A stretch of 62,385 nt of DNA from an uncultured Lachnospiraceae bacterium (GTDB lineage: Bacteria; Bacillota; Clostridia; Lachnospirales; Lachnospiraceae): the NCBI GenBank assembly GCA_947625775.1, contig CANQPM010000018.1, positions 1 to 62,385 on the forward strand, in the 5' to 3' direction. Shown here in pieces: positions 9,290 to 17,826 of this stretch. Both the position numbers and the translations under genes were made by a program. The number at the start of each line of letters is the position of its first letter. The stretch's first letter is position 1. The notes beneath the pieces were generated by a model, which worked only from the letters and a program-made list of their open reading frames with translations, was not told the origin of the DNA and did not search any database.

Positions 9290-10315
9290 ATGGAAAATGA
9301 AATTGCGCTTGGCGTAGATCTTGGCTGGGTAAGCCAGCTTGAAGCGCGCGGGGTGCGGTGGGTTGACGACAGCAATAATCCGATAGATCCGATACTCGCG
9401 GCAAAGGAAAAAGGGGCAAATACGGTCAGGCTCCGCGTCTTTGTAAATCCGCCAGACAGCGCTCTCTGGACAAAAAAAGACGGTACTGTCTGCATGCTCG
9501 GCTTTGCCGATGCCCAAAGCGTGCTGCAAATGTCGCTTAGGGCAAAAAACGCGGGAATGAAGCTTATGATAGACTTCCACTACAGCGACCATTTTGCAGA
9601 TCCGCAGTATCAGGACATTCCCGAAGGCTGGAAGAATGACGACATAAACGGATTATGCGAAAAGGTCAGGCAGCATACGAAAGACGTGCTCGGACTGCTC
9701 GCAAATAGCGGTATATACCCCGAATGGGTACAGGTGGGAAATGAAATCAACCCTGGTATTCTGCTGCCTGTCGGAGATATCAAAAATTTACCCGAAAATC
9801 TGGCGCTTTTGCTTAACGCAGGGTACGATGCCGTAAAAGAATGCTGCCCTGACACAAAGGTAGTGACACATATCGCGTGCGTACATTCAAAAAAATGGTG
9901 CGATCCGTTTTTCACCACGTTTTTTGAAAAAGGCGGAAAAACTGACATTTTAGGCTTTTCTTATTATCCGTACTGGTATCGCATGTTTTCAAACGCAAAT
10001 GACTGTGACCTGTTTTACAATCCGCTGATATATTATTCGCAAAAATACAACAAGCCCGTCATGGTATGCGAAGTGGGAGGACCTCAGACAGAAGCAGAAG
10101 AAACCTACAATCTGCTCTTAAATACCATAGAGGCTGTAAAGCAAGTGCCGAATCATCAAGGCGTGGGCGTATTTTACTGGGAGCCTGAAGTCGGGGCGGA
10201 GCTGCTGCCCGACAGGTATCCTCTTGGCGCGGCGCTTCCCGTACCTGAAATATCAGAAAATACCCTGCGCTACACAAAAGCGCTCTCTGCGTACCGCGAC
10301 GCATTCATAAAATAA
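9290..10315 (+). CDS. GH53 endo-beta-1,4-galactanase (arabinogalactan endo-galactosidase), cytoplasmic
   Basis: 341 aa with GH53 signatures throughout: GVDLGWVSQLE at the N-terminus, NTVRLRVFVNPP, MIDFHYSDHFADPQ, then the acid/base Glu in VGNEIN (E152) and the nucleophile in VCEVGG (E261). The enzyme class cleaves beta-1,4-galactan side chains of pectin. There is no signal peptide: the mature fold begins within the first ten residues. It therefore should act inside the cell on imported galacto-oligosaccharides, fitting the ABC importer genes directly downstream. The ribosome-binding site TAGGAGGG is strong. First gene of a four-gene unit opposite an AraC-type regulator. Confidence 0.92.
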   Translation: MENEIALGVDLGWVSQLEARGVRWVDDSNNPIDPILAAKEKGANTVRLRVFVNPPDSALWTKKDGTVCMLGFADAQSVLQMSLRAKNAGMKLMIDFHYSDHFADPQYQDIPEGWKNDDINGLCEKVRQHTKDVLGLLANSGIYPEWVQVGNEINPGILLPVGDIKNLPENLALLLNAGYDAVKECCPDTKVVTHIACVHSKKWCDPFFTTFFEKGGKTDILGFSYYPYWYRMFSNANDCDLFYNPLIYYSQKYNKPVMVCEVGGPQTEAEETYNLLLNTIEAVKQVPNHQGVGVFYWEPEVGAELLPDRYPLGAALPVPEISENTLRYTKALSAYRDAFIK

Positions 10316-10355
10316 TGTAAAAATATTGTCATAAATAATGGAAAGAGGGGTAAAA

Positions 10356-11300
10356 ATGGCAAACAAGACCACAAACAAACCACCGAAAACGCCGTTTCTC
10401 AAAACGGCGCGCAAACATTGGATGCTGCTTTTGATGCTTGCTCCAGCGGTCATATATGTACTGGTATTTTCATACATACCGATGACAGGCATTGTGCTTG
10501 CTTTTAAAAATTATCAATATTCTGGCGGCATCTACGGCTCTCCCTGGAACGGGCTTAGCAATTTCAAGGCGCTTCTTACGGCAGGAAAGCTCTGGCAGGT
10601 AACGCGAAACACATTTCTCTATAATGTGGCATTTATCTTCCTCGGCGTAATCTTTGAGATGGGCAGCGCCATTCTCCTAAACGAACTGCTGAGTAAAATC
10701 TTTAAAAAAATAACGCAGTCGCTTATGTTTCTCCCTTACTTTATAAGCTGGGTTGTAGCAGGCGCGATTATGTACAACATCTTCAATTATGAGCGCGGCG
10801 TTTTCAACCATATATTAAATGCTTTCGGCGCAGGCTCATTTGACCTTTACAATACGCCAGACGCATGGCCATTTGTAATTATTTTCCTAAAGCTTTGGAA
10901 ACAGACAGGATACGGCTCCATAGTATATCTAGCGGCTATCACAGGGCTTGACCAGGAAATGTTTGAGGCGGCATCCATTGATGGAGCATCAGCATGGCAG
11001 AAAATACGCTACCTCACAATCCCCTCGCTTGTCCCGACAATGATGATTTTAGTTTTAATGGCGATTGGAAATATTTTCAGGGGCGATTTCGGGCTTTTCT
11101 ACCAGACAGTAAGAAGCAGCGCGCTGCTGGAGCCTTCGACGAACGTAATCGACACGTATGTATTCAGGCTGCTGATAGACAACGGCAATATCGGGGTTTC
11201 CGCCGCGGCAGGACTTTATCAGTCGGTACTGTGCTTTATAACGATTAATATCTGCAATACGCTTGTCAAAAGGGCAAATCCTGATTACGCGCTTTATTAA
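10356..11300 (+). CDS. Sugar ABC transporter permease, LplB type
   Basis: 314 aa from the ATG at 10356, which has GAGGGG in front; the ATG at 10338 lies within that ribosome-binding region and is less likely. Six membrane helices, with the binding-protein-dependent permease loop EAASIDGASAWQKIRYLTIP (about 220-240) that contacts the ATPase. The N-terminal AFKNYQYSGGIYGSPWNGLSNF pattern is typical of LplB/YteP-like permeases for oligosaccharides. Second gene of the galactan unit; no ATPase is encoded here, so a shared MsmK-type ATPase elsewhere is expected. Confidence 0.93.
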   Translation: MANKTTNKPPKTPFLKTARKHWMLLLMLAPAVIYVLVFSYIPMTGIVLAFKNYQYSGGIYGSPWNGLSNFKALLTAGKLWQVTRNTFLYNVAFIFLGVIFEMGSAILLNELLSKIFKKITQSLMFLPYFISWVVAGAIMYNIFNYERGVFNHILNAFGAGSFDLYNTPDAWPFVIIFLKLWKQTGYGSIVYLAAITGLDQEMFEAASIDGASAWQKIRYLTIPSLVPTMMILVLMAIGNIFRGDFGLFYQTVRSSALLEPSTNVIDTYVFRLLIDNGNIGVSAAAGLYQSVLCFITINICNTLVKRANPDYALY

Positions 11301-11320
11301 AGGCAGAATGGAGGTTTATT

Positions 11321-12214
11321 ATGCCAGTTAAAAGAAAAATAGGAAAAGACGTGCTTTCCGTAAATATTGTGGGCGGCATCTTAATCGGTCTGTTCGCGCT
11401 TGTCTGCCTCATGCCGTTTTACCTTATAATCATTGCGTCTTTCACAGAAGAAACTTCACTTATAAGAAACGGATATCCGCTTATACCAACTGACTTCAGC
11501 ATACAAAGCTATCTGTTATGCCTTAAAAACCCTATAGCCATAGTCCGCGCATATGGCACGACAATAAGCGTTACCCTGATTGGCACGTCGCTTTCAGTCT
11601 TTCTCGCAACCATGACAGGCTATGTACTCTCGCGCAAGGACTTTCCGTGGAGAAACCAGTTTTCGTTCTTCTTTTTCTTCACTACGCTTTTCAGCGGAGG
11701 GCTTGTTCCCTGGTATATGCTCTGCGTGCGTTACCTTCACTTTAAAAATTCGTACATTGGGCTTATCCTGCCGCTTATGTTTTCCGTATGGAATATGATT
11801 ATCGCCAAATCCTTTATGGCAGGAATACCTGCGGAAATAAGCGAATCCGCCAAAATAGACGGCGCAAATGACATTACAATTTTTATAAAGCTCATTCTCC
11901 CCTTAAGCAAGCCTCTTTTGGCTACTCTCGGGCTTTTCGCGGCGCTCGCGTACTGGAATGACTGGTACAACTGTATGCTCTATGTCACAGATGAAAATAT
12001 GTTTACGCTGCAGTATTACCTGCAGCGCGTACTCGGCAGCGCCGAAGCCATGCGCATTGTGGCGGAAAAATCGGGAATGGCTTTGCCAAGCGTACCCCTT
12101 GAAAGCATGAAAATGGCAATGACCGTAATTGCCACAGGTCCTATCGTATTGCTGTACCCGTTTGTACAAAGATATTTTGTAAAGGGCCTTACAATCGGCG
12201 CCGTAAAGGGCTGA
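11321..12214 (+). CDS. Sugar ABC transporter permease, YtcP type
   Basis: 297 aa, six membrane helices. The EAA-like loop is EISESAKIDGANDITIFIKL (about 170-190), and the C-terminus PFVQRYFVKGLTIGAVKG is the standard ending of MalG/YtcP-like permeases. It pairs with the preceding LplB-type permease; the spacing is 20 bp with a GGAGG site. Substrate is inferred from the neighbouring GH53 enzyme: galactan-derived oligosaccharides. Confidence 0.93.
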   Translation: MPVKRKIGKDVLSVNIVGGILIGLFALVCLMPFYLIIIASFTEETSLIRNGYPLIPTDFSIQSYLLCLKNPIAIVRAYGTTISVTLIGTSLSVFLATMTGYVLSRKDFPWRNQFSFFFFFTTLFSGGLVPWYMLCVRYLHFKNSYIGLILPLMFSVWNMIIAKSFMAGIPAEISESAKIDGANDITIFIKLILPLSKPLLATLGLFAALAYWNDWYNCMLYVTDENMFTLQYYLQRVLGSAEAMRIVAEKSGMALPSVPLESMKMAMTVIATGPIVLLYPFVQRYFVKGLTIGAVKG

Positions 12215-12288
12215 ACAGTTCATAAGCATTTGTATGCTTACGATAAACTTTTGGTTTGTATTATTTCTTAAAACAAGGAGGAAACAAA

Positions 12289-13950
12289 ATGAAAAAGAAA
12301 AAACTCACCTCATTAATCTTAGCCGCCTGCTTGACCTTAACCGCCCTTACAGGCTGCGGCAGTTCTTCAAATGACGCGCCCGCCGCAGACACCGCAGCGA
12401 ATACGTCAGCGGCAAATTCGTCGGATTCAGCAGATTCTACGGCATCGGCTGATATTTCTGCGGCTCTTGACGCCCTGCCTGCCGCAGTCGGGGAAGGCAC
12501 AATCACGGCTACCCCTGAAATGTATGCAAACACGGATTTAAGCAATCCATACACGGTAAATATGTACCTTATCGGCGACACGCCAAATGACTGGGACAGA
12601 GTGCTTGAACTTACGAACAAATATCTTGAACCGTTTAACACACAGCTTGCCGTTACTTTTATGAGCTGGAGCGACTACCAGACAATGTATTCGCTTGTCC
12701 TGGCGGGAGGAGAGCAGGTTGACTTAATATTCACGGCGCCGTGGTGCTATATGTACAGCGAAGCTCCAAAAGGCTCCTTTTATGTATTGACCGATGATTT
12801 TATCGCCGACCATATGCCGCTTGCAAACAAGTATCAGGATAAGGAAAGCTGGGACGAGACAACAATTTCGGGACAGACTGTGGCCGTTCCCGCAAACCAG
12901 GCGCAGGCAATGGGCAAGATTGTCGCAATCCGCCAGGATATTGCCGAAAAATACGGCATCAATGAACTGAAAAACTGGGAAGACTATATGAATTATATGC
13001 AGACAGTCGCAAAGAATGAAACGCCTGAAAGCGGCATCTATGCTGAGGCGGCGTCTGGTGACAACAATGAGCTTTGGGACGTTTACCGCCAGCAGTATGA
13101 CACATTTTTGGCGCTTGACAGCGATTATCTTGACATGATATATGAATATAATGGTTCCATTCCTTCTCAGGACGATATAAAGATTGCCTATGATACCGAT
13201 TATTTCCGCAGCTATGCGCATGACATGAAAACTTTGGCTGACGCAGGCTGCTGGAGCAGGAGCGCGCTCAACGAAACAGTAACTGATGATGATGCTTTCG
13301 GGGCTTTGCAGGGCGCTTCAATCGCTTGGAACGGCTCTGTATTTACATATATGGAACAGGCTGAGCAGACAGAAGGCGTAAAGTGCATGGCATATGATTT
13401 GACTACAGACCATTTTGTAGGATGCGAAGCGTTTTCAAACAATGATATGGCAATCGCGGCAGGCTCTAAAAATCCCGAACGCGCGGCAATGGTGCTTGAC
13501 CTTATTAAGTTTGATACGTATTTAAACAGGCTCTTGATCCTCGGTATTGAGGGAGAGCATTACAGCCTTGATGATGAAGGATATTATACGGAGCTCGAAA
13601 AATCAGCGGATTATGCGGCATTTGCAATCTCAGCATCATGGGCAATAAAGAACGGGGACTTAAACGAAGCAGGCGTAAGCGAACGCGAAAAGAAAATTAC
13701 GGATGCATGGGCAGAGCGCGTGGAAAATAATCCTACGATTACATTCGTATTTGATGACACAAGTGTCAGTTCTTATACGGCATCAGTAAAGATGGTGCTT
13801 GACAACTATGTGCCGATGCTTGAGCTTGGGCTTGTCGATGATGTCGATGCAACGCTTGATGAAATGATGCAGAAATGTTATGACGCGGGTTTGCAGGAGG
13901 TTTATGACGAATTTTTCCGCCAGTATAATGAATGGGCGGCGACGAGATAA
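12289..13950 (+). CDS. Sugar ABC transporter substrate-binding lipoprotein (DUF3502-like/LplA type)
   Basis: 553 aa from the ATG at 12289 behind AAGGAGG; an upstream TTG would add 11 unlikely residues. A lysine-rich signal peptide ends in the lipobox LTGC (Cys at about 22), followed by a Ser/Ala/Asp-rich linker to about 60, so it is a membrane-anchored lipoprotein. The body shows family-1 solute-binding features: NPYTVNMYLIGDTPNDWDRV, a long middle region and NDMAIAAGSKNPERAAMVLDLI. It is the receptor of the galactan oligosaccharide importer whose two permeases lie upstream. A strong terminator follows. Confidence 0.92.
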   Translation: MKKKKLTSLILAACLTLTALTGCGSSSNDAPAADTAANTSAANSSDSADSTASADISAALDALPAAVGEGTITATPEMYANTDLSNPYTVNMYLIGDTPNDWDRVLELTNKYLEPFNTQLAVTFMSWSDYQTMYSLVLAGGEQVDLIFTAPWCYMYSEAPKGSFYVLTDDFIADHMPLANKYQDKESWDETTISGQTVAVPANQAQAMGKIVAIRQDIAEKYGINELKNWEDYMNYMQTVAKNETPESGIYAEAASGDNNELWDVYRQQYDTFLALDSDYLDMIYEYNGSIPSQDDIKIAYDTDYFRSYAHDMKTLADAGCWSRSALNETVTDDDAFGALQGASIAWNGSVFTYMEQAEQTEGVKCMAYDLTTDHFVGCEAFSNNDMAIAAGSKNPERAAMVLDLIKFDTYLNRLLILGIEGEHYSLDDEGYYTELEKSADYAAFAISASWAIKNGDLNEAGVSEREKKITDAWAERVENNPTITFVFDDTSVSSYTASVKMVLDNYVPMLELGLVDDVDATLDEMMQKCYDAGLQEVYDEFFRQYNEWAATR

Positions 13951-13961
13951 TGGGTTAATTA

Positions 13962-14007
13962 AAAAGGGGGCTGTTACACTGAATGTATCAATGCAACAGC
14001 CCCTTTT
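13962..14007. terminator. Bidirectional intrinsic terminator
   Basis: GGGGCTGTT (13967-13975) pairs with AACAGCCCC (13995-14003). The stem is flanked by A and T runs so that both strands show a U-run after the hairpin. It separates the convergent galactan operon and the lipoprotein gene at 14033. Confidence 0.88.
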
Positions 14008-14032
14008 CATTTTCCCACCTGCTTACAACTGT

Positions 14033-14689
14033 TTAAAAATTTGCGTTCTCTGTATCAAAGAGTAACATTTCCAAATTTTCAATATCCTGTGAGTTCGGTG
14101 TCCATACGTTGTCGACCAGCTCAATCCTTATAGTCGTCGTATCAGGCTCGGCATACTCCGCGTTAGCTATGCTGTCCTTCATACAGTCCTTCAAAGCTGT
14201 CAGCAGAGCATCTGTCATTTCCTCCTCGCTGGGAATCTGTGTCTCGTCCGTAGCGCTCGACCACTCTGTATATAAATCCGTAACAGCCGTCTCATAACTT
14301 GCAACCGTAGCATCAAAAATCATCATCTTCTCATATGTCACAGTCACTACCCATGCGTCGTCCTGCTTTTCAGCGCTGTCCACCGTGTACTTGACATTGC
14401 CGTACATATCCTGTACTACCTGACGAAACTCCGCTTTAAGCTCATCTGAAACCGTAACGCCTGTCAAAAGATTTGTCATCGCTGTATCAATGCCCGATTC
14501 ATAAACCTGAGCCGCCTCCTCAGCCGTGCCAATCTTTAAATCCATAAATGCTGCCGTATCATTTTTGTAGCTAAGGTCAAGCATAGCCTGGAGATATGCC
14601 TTGGCGTCAAACTTATTGCCGCAGCCTCCAAGAACACCCACTACCAGTACGCACACTAATAAAAGTGCGACTTTTTTTACTTTTTTCAT
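14033..14689 (-). CDS. Hypothetical lipoprotein
   Basis: 218 aa. The signal peptide (MKKVKKVALLLVCVLVVG) ends in the lipobox LGGC at about residue 23, so it is predicted to be lipid-anchored. The mature part is acidic and helical, with a short N-terminal motif FDAKAYLQAMLDLSYKND that I have seen in uncharacterised Clostridia lipoproteins. No enzyme motif is present. GGGAG precedes the ATG. Genes of this kind often lie near transporters, but no partner is evident here. Confidence 0.82.
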   Translation of the reverse strand: MKKVKKVALLLVCVLVVGVLGGCGNKFDAKAYLQAMLDLSYKNDTAAFMDLKIGTAEEAAQVYESGIDTAMTNLLTGVTVSDELKAEFRQVVQDMYGNVKYTVDSAEKQDDAWVVTVTYEKMMIFDATVASYETAVTDLYTEWSSATDETQIPSEEEMTDALLTALKDCMKDSIANAEYAEPDTTTIRIELVDNVWTPNSQDIENLEMLLFDTENANF

Positions 14690-14810
14690 TTTTTTTCTCC
14701 CTTTTCATAAAAAAATTAGATGTCATCGCATCCAGTTAATAACTTTATCACCTGTACATTTATAAGTCAATAACAAATATTTTGAAAACTTTAATTTCGT
14801 GCGTTTTTTT

Positions 14811-14850
14811 GCATTTTCTTGCATTTTCTTACATTCTCCTGCATATTTTT
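14811..14850. repeat. Four tandem decanucleotide repeats
   Basis: GCATTTTCTT occurs twice in immediate tandem (14811-14830), followed by two degenerate copies ending at 14850. It lies in the gap between the AEC transporter gene and the lipoprotein gene, in the region upstream of the latter. It may be simple slippage. Confidence 0.6.
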
Positions 14851-14868
14851 CTGCAGAATTTTCAAAAT

Positions 14869-15816
14869 TTATATCAAGCCATAAAGCTTTAACAGGTACA
14901 GCCACAGCGTAATAAATACTGAGCTCAAAAAGGTTGTTGATACGACGCAGCTTGACGAAAGCACGCCTTCATGCCCCATATTCCTTGACATAATATAGCA
15001 ACTTACCGTAGTCGGTGCGCCAAGCATTATCAAAATCGCCACCATTTTTTCATTCGTAAAGCCAAGCTTTGCCGCCATAGGCAGAAAAATCGCGGGCATC
15101 AGAAACAGCTTTATAATCGTGCTTATAACCGTCGGCTTTATCTTGGCAAGCGCTTTCCTGCCCTCAAAGCCTGCGCCAAGCCCTATCAGCGCAAGCGGCG
15201 TCGCGAGCACCGAAAAATTATGTAACGTCTTGCTTATGATTACAGGCATATTTATCCTTGCGACCGATATTATCATTCCAAGCAGTATTCCGAGGATAAT
15301 CGGGTTTGTCGCTATGCCTTTCAGCGACTTTTTAAGCCCCGCCATGTCAAAGCCGCTGCTGTCTGGCGCGGTAAACGACAGTATTATGACCGCCGCCACG
15401 TTGTAAAGCGGCACAGTGGCAAGTATCATAAGAGGCGCTATGGAGCTTGAGCCGTATATGTTCTGGATAAACGCCACGCCCAGCACGGCGGCGCTGCCCC
15501 TGTAGGATGCCTGTATGAACTCTCCCCTTATCTCCTTTTCCTTCACAAATAAAACGGTGAAAAGCGATATAACCAGTATGCACAAGAGCGTCACGCCAAA
15601 GCAGAACGCCACAAATTTAAAATCCCACACGGCATAAAAATCCGCCTCCGAAATATCAACCACCAACAGTATCGGAAGCGTCACCTTATAATTAAAAGAA
15701 TTGAGAGTCGCCACAAAACCATCGTCTACCATATTAATCTGCCTGAGCACATAGCCCGCCACCATCACAAGAAATATCGGAATCGTGGCATTAAGGCTGA
15801 AAATTAAATTTTCCAT
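14869..15816 (-). CDS. AEC-family (auxin efflux carrier-like) transporter
   Basis: 315 aa from the ATG at 15816; a GTG lies immediately before it. About ten membrane segments in two halves, with the AEC-type pattern IPIFLVMVAGYVLRQINMVDD at the N-terminus, NPIILGILLGM in the middle and LPMAAKLGF plus a C-terminal MLGAPTTVSCYIMSRNMG. Bacterial AEC members move malate and related organic acids; the substrate here is unknown. The start codon lies only about 30 nt past the terminator hairpin of the opp operon, so it is either expressed by read-through or from a promoter inside the end of the binding-protein gene. Confidence 0.92.
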   Translation of the reverse strand: MENLIFSLNATIPIFLVMVAGYVLRQINMVDDGFVATLNSFNYKVTLPILLVVDISEADFYAVWDFKFVAFCFGVTLLCILVISLFTVLFVKEKEIRGEFIQASYRGSAAVLGVAFIQNIYGSSSIAPLMILATVPLYNVAAVIILSFTAPDSSGFDMAGLKKSLKGIATNPIILGILLGMIISVARINMPVIISKTLHNFSVLATPLALIGLGAGFEGRKALAKIKPTVISTIIKLFLMPAIFLPMAAKLGFTNEKMVAILIMLGAPTTVSCYIMSRNMGHEGVLSSSCVVSTTFLSSVFITLWLYLLKLYGLI

Positions 15817-15844
15817 CACAAAATCTGCCTTTCACACATATTTT

Positions 15845-15885
15845 AAAAAGCTTTATGCCTCCCACTGGAAGCATAAAGCTTTTTT
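15845..15885 (-). terminator. Intrinsic terminator of the opp operon
   Basis: A perfect 14-bp stem, AAAAAGCTTTATGC (15845-15858) against GCATAAAGCTTTTT (15871-15884), with a 12-nt loop and U-run on both strands. It lies just downstream of the binding-protein gene. Confidence 0.88.
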
Positions 15886-15918
15886 ATCCAAACGGTCTGA
15901 AAAAACTTTTAATAATTA

Positions 15919-17715
15919 TTATCTGCCAAACTGAGCGTCATTGTTGCCGCTGTCTGTTGTCCACATCTCAAGCATGTTGATAGGATCGTTGAAGTCTGCA
16001 AGCCAGCCGTTACGCGCTATATCGTAGTTGCCTGACTTTCTCTCCTCGAGGAATACGTTCCAGTCAACAGTCTTGATTGTCATGTTGATGCCGATTGCAG
16101 CAAAATCCTGCTGAAGTGACTCAGCGATTGCTACGTGGCCTGTACCCTCGTTTGTAAGGTACTCAAACGTGATAGGCGTAGAGTCTGAAAGCATATTGTC
16201 GTCTGTAAACTCATAGCCTGCGCTCTTTAAGAGCTCAACGGCCTGCTCTAAGTTCTCGTCAAGCGCATAGGGATCAAAGTAACCCTCTGTATCAGCGTTA
16301 GGATATGTGTAAGCATCATCATTTGCCTTGAATACGCCGCCGTTGCCGTCAGCCATACCTGCAGGAATAAATGTGTTTGCGGGCTGCTGGCCTGTCTGAC
16401 CGATATTTTCAACGATGTAGTCACGGTCTACAAGGAGCGCAAATGCACGGCGCATAGCGTTTGCCTGCGCGGGTGTCTTGCCCTCAAAAAGCGGGCTCTT
16501 TACGTTGAAGCTTACATAGTATGTGCCAAGGTTGTCAACAATGTGGAACTCAGGGTTGTCAAGCAGCGCCTGAATTTCATCTGTAGGAACAGTATCAGCA
16601 AAATCAAGGTCGCCTGCGTTGTATGCAGCATAGATAGCCGTATCGTCAGCGCTCAGCATGAAGTGGATTGTCTCTACCTTGACATCATCTGCCCTGTGGT
16701 AGTTAGGGTTCTTTACATAAGTCATTGACTCGTCATGTACCCACTCAGAAAGAGTGTATGCGCCGTTGCTTACGAAACCAGCCTCCTGGCACCAAGCGCC
16801 AGGATTTGTCTGCCAGTCTGCAGCGCCCTCAACCTCTGACTGCTTTACAGGATAGTAAGCAGGGAATGCCAAAAGGTCAAGGAAGTAAGCGCAGGGAGCG
16901 TTAAGCACGATTGTAAGCGACTGTCCGTCCTCGCTTGCAGTAACATTAAGAGTGCCATCATCGTTTGTCGCGATTGCGTCAAACATATATGCATAGTCTG
17001 CAGCCGTCTCGGGAGCTACCGCACGGTTCCATGAATATACGAAATCGTTTGCATTAAGCTCTGAGCCGTCAGACCATTTAAGGTCGGGAAGCAAGTTTAC
17101 GGTATATGTCAAGCCGTCATCACTTACCGTGTAATCAGCAGCCAAATCAGGCTGTAATGTAGCGTTTGAATCATAAGTATAAAGACCTGCGAAGCTGTTT
17201 ACCGCAAGGCACGCGCCGTCAACTGAGCTGTTGAGCGCGGGATCAAGGTAATCAGGCTCAGACGCAAGATTGATTCTCAAAGTATCTGAGTCAGTCTCAG
17301 CGAACTGGAAATACTTAAATCCGTATAAGTTAGAGTAAATGTTTGAAACATTCGGTTTCTGTAAATAAATGTCATTGTAGTAATAGAGGGGCAGGAGCGC
17401 GCCTGTCTCCATAAGGATATCCTCCGCGTCATGCATAAGCGCCTCACGAGCCGCATAATCCGTGGTAGTCTTAATCTCCTTAATCAAGTCGTTGTAGCTC
17501 TCCCAATCAGAAGGGTCAACCGCCTCTGCGCTCTCGTCAGCGCCCGCTTCTGTTGAAGCCTCAGTAGATGCCTCTGTTGAAGCTGTGTCTGCTGTGCTTG
17601 TTTCTGCAGCGCTATCTGTTGTAGACGTGTCCGCTGGCGCATTTGAGCCGCCGCATGCAGACAGTGTAGTTACAGCCAAAGTAAGCGCTAAAAACATTGC
17701 TGTCTTTCTTTTCAT
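15919..17715 (-). CDS. oppA: Oligopeptide ABC transporter binding lipoprotein, apparently circularly permuted
   Basis: 598 aa. The signal peptide ends in lipobox LSAC (Cys21), followed by a Ser/Thr/Glu/Ala linker with STEA repeats to about 65. Residues about 70-139 (WESYNDLIKEIKTTTDYAAR, then ALLPLYYYNDIYLQKPNV, then NLYGFKYFQF) are the segment that normally forms the extreme C-terminus of OppA/DppA proteins. The usual N-terminus of the mature fold (TLRINLASEPDYLDPAL) begins only at about 145. The protein then ends abruptly at NNDAQFGR, exactly where the relocated segment would follow in ordinary family members. Nothing resembling the missing tail is found after the stop. It belongs to the opp operon and delivers peptides to OppBC. 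The ribosome-binding site is GGAGG. Confidence 0.9.
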   Translation of the reverse strand: MKRKTAMFLALTLAVTTLSACGGSNAPADTSTTDSAAETSTADTASTEASTEASTEAGADESAEAVDPSDWESYNDLIKEIKTTTDYAAREALMHDAEDILMETGALLPLYYYNDIYLQKPNVSNIYSNLYGFKYFQFAETDSDTLRINLASEPDYLDPALNSSVDGACLAVNSFAGLYTYDSNATLQPDLAADYTVSDDGLTYTVNLLPDLKWSDGSELNANDFVYSWNRAVAPETAADYAYMFDAIATNDDGTLNVTASEDGQSLTIVLNAPCAYFLDLLAFPAYYPVKQSEVEGAADWQTNPGAWCQEAGFVSNGAYTLSEWVHDESMTYVKNPNYHRADDVKVETIHFMLSADDTAIYAAYNAGDLDFADTVPTDEIQALLDNPEFHIVDNLGTYYVSFNVKSPLFEGKTPAQANAMRRAFALLVDRDYIVENIGQTGQQPANTFIPAGMADGNGGVFKANDDAYTYPNADTEGYFDPYALDENLEQAVELLKSAGYEFTDDNMLSDSTPITFEYLTNEGTGHVAIAESLQQDFAAIGINMTIKTVDWNVFLEERKSGNYDIARNGWLADFNDPINMLEMWTTDSGNNDAQFGR

Positions 17716-17764
17716 AATATTTCCTCCTTTTAAAACTTCCGTTTGGAATACAATGTATTTTTAG

Positions 17765-17782
17765 CAGATGTTTTCGCATCTG
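17765..17782 (-). other. Small hairpin between oppF and oppA
   Basis: CAGATG and CATCTG, six base pairs with a six-base loop, lie in the 111-bp gap. There is no U-run, so it is more likely an mRNA processing or stabiliser element that lets the binding protein be made in excess than a terminator. Confidence 0.4.
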
Positions 17783-17826
17783 TCAATACCAAATTTAAAA
17801 ATTTATTGTGTAAAAATTTGTAATGC

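Noticed and set aside
14723-14905. 60-aa minus-strand open frame
   Set aside because: It overlaps the start of the gap with decanucleotide repeats and the end of the AEC gene, with no family pattern.
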